Shown here: positions 5,192 to 8,401 of the stretch, piece after piece
Position numbering within the stretch: position 1 is the first letter of the stretch
Layout of the letters: every line of letters begins with the position of its first letter
Source: Firmicutes bacterium CAG:95
GTDB lineage: Bacteria > Bacillota > Clostridia > Lachnospirales > Lachnospiraceae
Assembly: GCA_000438155.1 (NCBI GenBank)
Contig: FR902904.1
Span: forward strand, 1 to 8,401
DNA length: 8,401 bases
Direction: 5' to 3'
Program-made: the position numbers and the translations under genes
Notes under the pieces: model-generated
Told to the model about the DNA's origin: nothing
The model's input: the letters and a program-made list of their open reading frames with translations, nothing else
The model's database searches: none

Positions 5192-5615
5192 GCTGCGGAT
5201 TGGGCGGCAGCAGGGGATTCTGCTTATTATGAAGGGTGTGATCGGTATTCTCTGTATTATATTGCTTGCTTCAACGGCTGTGATGATTGAGAATTTACAT
5301 GATGCCTTTACAAACCGGATTTCAGAGAGCACCTTAAGGAGCCGTGTGGAGTATGGAAACTATGCGACCTTAGTAGATCACTATCATCAGAATGTGGCAG
5401 CAGGCATAACCGGAAATAAGGAAGAGAAGGAATATTACGGAGTGGCGAAGTATTATGAGGCGGCGAGCTTCTATAAGGCCTTTTCCACGGTAGGAGATAC
5501 CGGGCGGGCAGCACGGGAGAAGCAGAAGATGGATGCCGCTTATGAAGAAATGGGTGGCTGGCAGATTGCGAAGGAAGCCATTGATGCAGAGCTTTTAATA
5601 AATGCATTCCAATAG
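5169..5615 (+). CDS. Single-pass membrane protein without zinc ribbon, third of the tandem group
   Basis: With the start at 5169 this is a 148-residue protein overlapping the preceding gene by 23 bases, so translation is probably coupled. It has a basic N-terminus (KLQNKLRIGR), one transmembrane helix (about 17-40) and a helical region of about 105 residues rich in Tyr, Ala, Glu and Lys. The block VEYGNYATLVDHYHQN resembles the ANEQYAELYAFIE-type block of the two upstream proteins, and KYYEAASFYKAF looks TPR-like in spacing, although no full TPR is clear. There is no cysteine pair, so the zinc ribbon found in both upstream neighbours is absent. It looks like a shortened relative or a partner subunit of the same membrane complex. 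Function unknown. Confidence 0.7.
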   Translation: MAQKLQNKLRIGRQQGILLIMKGVIGILCIILLASTAVMIENLHDAFTNRISESTLRSRVEYGNYATLVDHYHQNVAAGITGNKEEKEYYGVAKYYEAASFYKAFSTVGDTGRAAREKQKMDAAYEEMGGWQIAKEAIDAELLINAFQ

Positions 5616-5645
5616 AAGGCTTCAATAGAAGCGGCAAGAAAAGAT

Positions 5646-5674
5646 TTGCCATATCAGGTATTGTGTATTATACT
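5646..5674 (+). promoter_or_regulatory. Candidate promoter for the DUF4870-like gene
   Basis: TTGCCA (5646-5651) and TATACT (5669-5674), each five of six consensus positions, are separated by 17 bases. Transcription would start near 5681, leaving a leader of about 90 bases before the start codon at 5771. Confidence 0.6.
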
Positions 5675-5711
5675 GTATCTATTCAGGGTGATACCAGTTT
5701 GAACTGACTGG

Positions 5712-5740
5712 TTCTGAATTGGAAGATCATGTGATATAGT
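5712..5740 (+). promoter_or_regulatory. Second candidate promoter with extended -10
   Basis: TATAGT (5735-5740) is preceded by TG one base upstream (5732-5733), an extended -10 element. The -35 at the right spacing is poor (TTCTGA, 5712-5717). A 6-bp inverted repeat, ACCAGT (5693-5698) and ACTGGT (5707-5712), abuts it and could be an operator. Weaker than the 5646 candidate. Confidence 0.4.
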
Positions 5741-5770
5741 AGTTAAGGAAAAGATGAGGAGGAATAACAA

Positions 5771-6223
5771 ATGAAATCATGTCCAAAATGTGGTGCCCAG
5801 ATGGAAGATCAGGCAGTATTCTGTGCAAATTGCGGTGCGAATTATAATAACCCATACGGTGCGGCAGCACCGGTAGTACCGGAGTGGGATCATACGGCAG
5901 AATTTGATCCCAAGGATGTGTCTGATAACAAGGTCATTGCAATGCTTGTTTATCTGTTAAGTGTGGTTGGTATTCTGATTGCGTTACTCAGCCAGAATTC
6001 TCCGTATGTTTCATTCCATGTGAGACAGGCGCTTAAATTCCTTGTGGTTGAGACACTGGTTGGTATTGTGACTGCCATTCTTTGCTGGACTGTGATTGTT
6101 CCGATCGCAGCAGGTATTTTCTATGCAGTACTCTGGGTAGTAAAGATTATCTGTTTCGTTTCTATCTGCAAGGGAGAAGCGAAGGAGCCGGTGATTATCC
6201 GCAGTTTTACCTTCTTAAAATAA
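5771..6223 (+). CDS. Zinc-ribbon DUF4870-like membrane protein
   Basis: This 150-residue protein opens with a zinc ribbon, CPKCG (C4, C7) and FCANCG (C18, C21). A flexible Ala/Pro-rich linker (about 26-45) follows, then three hydrophobic segments (about 55-73, 87-110 and 112-133). The stretch SDNKVIAMLVYLLSVVGILI with SPYVSFHVRQALKF is characteristic of the DUF4870/TIC20-like small membrane family (the FHxRQAL motif). An AGGAGG (5757-5762) sits 8 bases before the ATG. Although it shares a zinc ribbon with the upstream genes, the membrane part is of a different type, so it is a neighbour rather than a fourth paralogue. It has its own candidate promoters and a hairpin after it. The family's function is not established. 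Confidence 0.85.
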   Translation: MKSCPKCGAQMEDQAVFCANCGANYNNPYGAAAPVVPEWDHTAEFDPKDVSDNKVIAMLVYLLSVVGILIALLSQNSPYVSFHVRQALKFLVVETLVGIVTAILCWTVIVPIAAGIFYAVLWVVKIICFVSICKGEAKEPVIIRSFTFLK

Positions 6224-6255
6224 TGGATCGGCAGAGAAGTTAACAAAGATGATGC

Positions 6256-6290
6256 AGAAGGGCCTGCGCAGTGCAACAGGCTCTTCTTTA
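6256..6290 (+). terminator. Probable terminator after the DUF4870-like gene
   Basis: AGAAGGGCCTG (6256-6266) pairs with CAGGCTCTTCT (6277-6287) over 11 positions with one G-U, enclosing a 10-base loop. The T-run is short (TCTTCTTTA), so termination may be partial and the symporter gene could receive read-through. Confidence 0.6.
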
Positions 6291-6315
6291 CAAGGTGACA
6301 CATTACTACGCTAAT
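6287..6315 (+). promoter_or_regulatory. Candidate promoter of the sodium/proline symporter
   Basis: TTTACA (6287-6292, five of six) and GCTAAT (6310-6315, four of six) are separated by 17 bases. The -35 overlaps the tail of the upstream terminator. The -10 lies inside an inverted repeat that may be an operator. Confidence 0.45.
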
Positions 6316-6318
6316 GTG
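6299..6318. promoter_or_regulatory. Inverted repeat, possible operator upstream of the symporter
   Basis: CACATTA (6299-6305) and TAATGTG (6312-6318) are perfect inverted copies around a 6-base spacer. The site covers the spacer and -10 of the candidate symporter promoter, a position suited to repression. It matches no regulator motif I can name. Confidence 0.5.
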
Positions 6319-6356
6319 GAGAAGCGCCCCGAATCATACAAAAGTGAGGAGAAGAT

Positions 6357-7889
6357 ATGAATACAATTACCTTTATTATGATTGCTACCATCGTAGTATA
6401 TTTACTTGGTATGCTGGCAATCGGATTTATTTTCAGTAAGAACAATAACGACAGCACCGATTTTTACTTAGGCGGTCGTAAGATGGGTCCTCTGGTTACT
6501 GCAATGAGTGCAGAAGCCTCGGATATGAGCAGCTGGCTGCTCATGGGAATTCCCGGACTTGCGTACTTTAGCGGTATTGCAGAACCTTCATGGACGGCAA
6601 TCGGCCTTGGAATCGGAACCTGGTTAAACTGGCTTCTGGTTTCGAGAAAGCTGCGCCGGTATTCCAGCAACATCAACGCAATTACCATTCCGGAGTTTTA
6701 TTCCAAGAGATTCCATGACAAGAAGAATGTTCTGAATGCGATTGCTGCGCTTGTGATTATTGTATTCTTTATTCCTTATACCGCATCCGGCTTTAAAGCA
6801 TGCGGAACGTTGTTTAACAGTCTGTTTGGTGTGGATTATACGGTGGCAATGATTATTTCAGCTATTGTTATTGTAAGCTACACAATTATGGGTGGTTTCA
6901 AGGCTGTTTCCACGACAGACCTTGTACAGAGTATTGTAATGACGATTGCACTTGCCGTTGTATTGGGATTTGGTATCCATGTGGCAGGGGGGATGGGAGC
7001 TGTCATCTCCAATGCGAAGGAAATGCCGGGATACCTCACCATGTTTGCATCCCATGTCAGAGAGACGAACAGTTCTACCCCTTATAGTGCACTGACGATT
7101 GCATCGACACTGGCCTGGGGACTTGGTTACTTTGGTATGCCGCATATTTTAGTCCGTTTCATGGCAATTGAAGATGAGAAGAAGCTTGTTTTATCCAGAA
7201 GAATTGCAACGATCTGGGTGGTAATCGCAATGTTCGTAGCAGTTCTTATCGGACTTGTCGGTTATGGCATGACATGCGCAGGTGCGGTAGAATTTCTGGA
7301 TTCTCCGAGCCGCGCAGAAGAGATTATTATTAAGATTGCAAACTTAATCAGCCAGCATGGTATTCTGGCAGCAATTGTAGCAGGACTGATCCTTGCAGGT
7401 ATTCTGGCAGCAACGATGTCTACCGCAGATTCCCAGATGCTTGCAGCAGCATCCTCGGTATCCCAGAATATCATTCAGGATTTCTTCAAGGTAAAGCTGG
7501 ATGAAAAGAAGAGTCTGCTCATTGCAAGAATTACCATTGTGGCAATCAGCTTAATTGCCTTATTTCTTGCAAGGGATCCGAATTCCAGTGTATTCCGTAT
7601 CGTAAGCTTTGCATGGGCGGGATTTGGAGGTGCATTCGGAGCTGCTACGCTCTGCTCCCTGTTTTGGAAGAGATGTAACTTTCAGGGTGCACTTGCCGGA
7701 ATGATCAGTGGTGGTGTGATGGTATTTGTATGGAAATATCTGGTGGCACCTCTGGGTGGCGTGTTTGGTATCTACGAGCTGTTGCCGGCATTTATCACTT
7801 CCCTGATCTTCACGATTGCGGTAAGTCTCCTGACCAAGGCGCCGGAAGAAGCCATTGTCAGGGAATTTGAAGAGGCTTCTGTAAAATAA
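6357..7889 (+). CDS. putP: Sodium/proline symporter (SSS family)
   Basis: This 510-residue integral membrane protein of the sodium:solute symporter family (SLC5-like, about 13 transmembrane helices) most probably imports L-proline with Na+. The N-terminal signature is complete: DFYLGGRKMGPLVTAMSAEA then SDMSSWLLMGIPG. R41, D56 and S58 correspond to the functional R40, D55 and S57 of E. coli PutP. AATMSTADSQMLAAASS holds S355 and T356, corresponding to the Na+-site S340 and T341. The length (about 500) is normal. AGGAG (6347-6351) lies 5 bases before the ATG. It appears to be a single-gene unit: a hairpin and candidate promoter lie before it and a strong terminator follows. Proline is inferred from the PutP-like motifs; related SSS members carry other solutes. 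Confidence 0.9.
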   Translation: MNTITFIMIATIVVYLLGMLAIGFIFSKNNNDSTDFYLGGRKMGPLVTAMSAEASDMSSWLLMGIPGLAYFSGIAEPSWTAIGLGIGTWLNWLLVSRKLRRYSSNINAITIPEFYSKRFHDKKNVLNAIAALVIIVFFIPYTASGFKACGTLFNSLFGVDYTVAMIISAIVIVSYTIMGGFKAVSTTDLVQSIVMTIALAVVLGFGIHVAGGMGAVISNAKEMPGYLTMFASHVRETNSSTPYSALTIASTLAWGLGYFGMPHILVRFMAIEDEKKLVLSRRIATIWVVIAMFVAVLIGLVGYGMTCAGAVEFLDSPSRAEEIIIKIANLISQHGILAAIVAGLILAGILAATMSTADSQMLAAASSVSQNIIQDFFKVKLDEKKSLLIARITIVAISLIALFLARDPNSSVFRIVSFAWAGFGGAFGAATLCSLFWKRCNFQGALAGMISGGVMVFVWKYLVAPLGGVFGIYELLPAFITSLIFTIAVSLLTKAPEEAIVREFEEASVK

Positions 7890-7919
7890 TTGTAACATTT
7901 TCAATTGTTAATTCTTTCT

Positions 7920-7954
7920 TAAAATGCTCCTGTGACATTGACAGGAGCATTTTA
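7920..7954. terminator. Strong, symmetric rho-independent terminator after putP
   Basis: TAAAATGCTCCTG (7920-7932) pairs perfectly with CAGGAGCATTTTA (7942-7954), a 13-bp stem with a 9-base loop. The A-run on the left and T-run on the right allow it to work in both directions. It begins 31 bases after the symporter stop. Confidence 0.9.
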
Positions 7955-8060
7955 TAGCTTTACAATGGAATCAATGCTCATAATGGGCGTTGTAATAATT
8001 TTGAAACATTTCGTACCAAAGATTGATATGTGGGGAATGGTTCAGGGAGATTTCAGAGTA

Positions 8061-8401
8061 ATGAAGAAAAGAAAGAGGAGCCGGATCATCTGGACAGTTC
8101 TGTTCTGGATGATATTTCTGGTATCGGTTGCTACAATTGTATATTTGTCGTTTCAGAACGGAACGAGCTCTGCGGAGCTTGGCAGTGATGTAATTGAGAA
8201 GCTTGCCGCCGAGTACTATGAGAAGGACACCGTTTCAACGACAGAGCTCTATAAGTTCACTTACTATTTCCGGCAGATGGGGAGAACGATTGCGTTCTTC
8301 ATCATTGGTATTTTAGGAACGGCGACCATTCATCTGTCTTCCGAACGGCTTCCATGGATTGTAAAGTCGGTTCTGTCAGAAGGAATCATGCTGGTGGTTG
8401 G
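8061..8401 (+). CDS. VanZ-like membrane protein, N-terminal part, cut by the window end
   Basis: An open frame runs from ATG 8061 to the window edge without a stop (113 codons seen). It starts with a very basic stretch (MKKRKRSR), then a transmembrane helix (about 9-29) ending in YLSFQNGTSS. An outside stretch with ELGSDVIEKLAAEYYEK follows, then FRQMGRTIAFFIIGILGTATIHL (about 71-93) and the start of a further hydrophobic segment. The order SFQ...S, then FR..(A)...FF..G.LG resembles the VanZ-like family, in which the second block is usually KxAHFxEYxxLG. Here the usual His is Thr (GRTIAFF), so assignment is tentative. AGGGAG (8044-8049) lies 11 bases upstream, rather far. In-frame ATGs at 8028 and 8037 lack a usable site. 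No convincing promoter was found between 7955 and 8060. Confidence 0.55.
   Translation, partial: MKKRKRSRIIWTVLFWMIFLVSVATIVYLSFQNGTSSAELGSDVIEKLAAEYYEKDTVSTTELYKFTYYFRQMGRTIAFFIIGILGTATIHLSSERLPWIVKSVLSEGIMLVV

Noticed and set aside
5613..5635. Possible terminator after the third zinc-ribbon-group gene (GCTTC-AATA-GAAGC)
   Set aside because: The stem is only 5 bp with no T-run, so it is too weak to support as a terminator.
7888..7906. Inverted repeat AATTG...CAATT just after the putP stop
   Set aside because: It is 5 bp in AT-rich sequence and the strong terminator at 7920-7954 already explains the end of the transcript.
8001..8029. Promoter for the VanZ-like gene (TTGAAA at 8001-8006)
   Set aside because: At a 17-base spacing the -10 would be TGATAT, a poor match, so the pair is not supported.

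Overview
The window looks like chromosomal DNA from a gut-type Firmicute, most likely a member of the Lachnospiraceae (Clostridia). This rests on the strong AGGAGG-type ribosome binding sites, the moderate base composition, and the gene types: a two-segment SPFH protein with an RHH partner, small zinc-ribbon membrane proteins, a Big_14-like secreted domain and a PutP-type symporter. It is inferred from protein style, as there is no rRNA or other marker gene. No phage, insertion sequence, CRISPR array, tRNA or rRNA was seen.

Left part (1-1430), minus strand: a two-gene operon encodes a membrane SPFH/band-7 protein (331-1347) and a 65-residue ribbon-helix-helix (RHH) DNA-binding protein (134-331), joined by a one-base stop/start overlap. 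Its promoter is near consensus (TTGACA-17-TATCAT). The -10 box lies inside two identical 8-bp palindromes, TGATATCA, with centres 11 bp apart. This is the geometry used by Arc/MetJ-type RHH repressors, so autoregulation by the small protein is a specific prediction. A hairpin at 66-108 closes the operon.

Middle (1430-2310), plus strand: a short remnant of a flavoredoxin-type flavin reductase keeps its ribosome binding site, its first ~36 codons and its last ~18 codons but has lost the middle. Next comes a membrane-anchored Ig-like protein carrying IGGADGPTSIF, the signature of the beta subunit of Na+-pumping decarboxylases, although it is not a decarboxylase. A terminator follows.

Right-middle (2320-5615), plus strand: a probable operon runs histidine phosphatase, HD-domain protein, then three consecutive single-pass membrane proteins of one architecture. 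The first two have N-terminal zinc ribbons; the third lacks one and overlaps its neighbour. The three appear to be diverged paralogues with helical extracytoplasmic parts and no known function. A fourth zinc-ribbon membrane protein of a different type (5771-6223) follows behind its own candidate promoters.

Right end (6224-8401), plus strand: a weak terminator, a candidate promoter overlapped by a 7-bp inverted repeat, a PutP-like sodium/proline symporter (6357-7889), a strong terminator, and the start of a VanZ-like membrane protein that runs off the window.

The two most promising leads for undescribed biology are the RHH/SPFH operon with its tandem palindromic operator and the tandem zinc-ribbon membrane-protein cluster.
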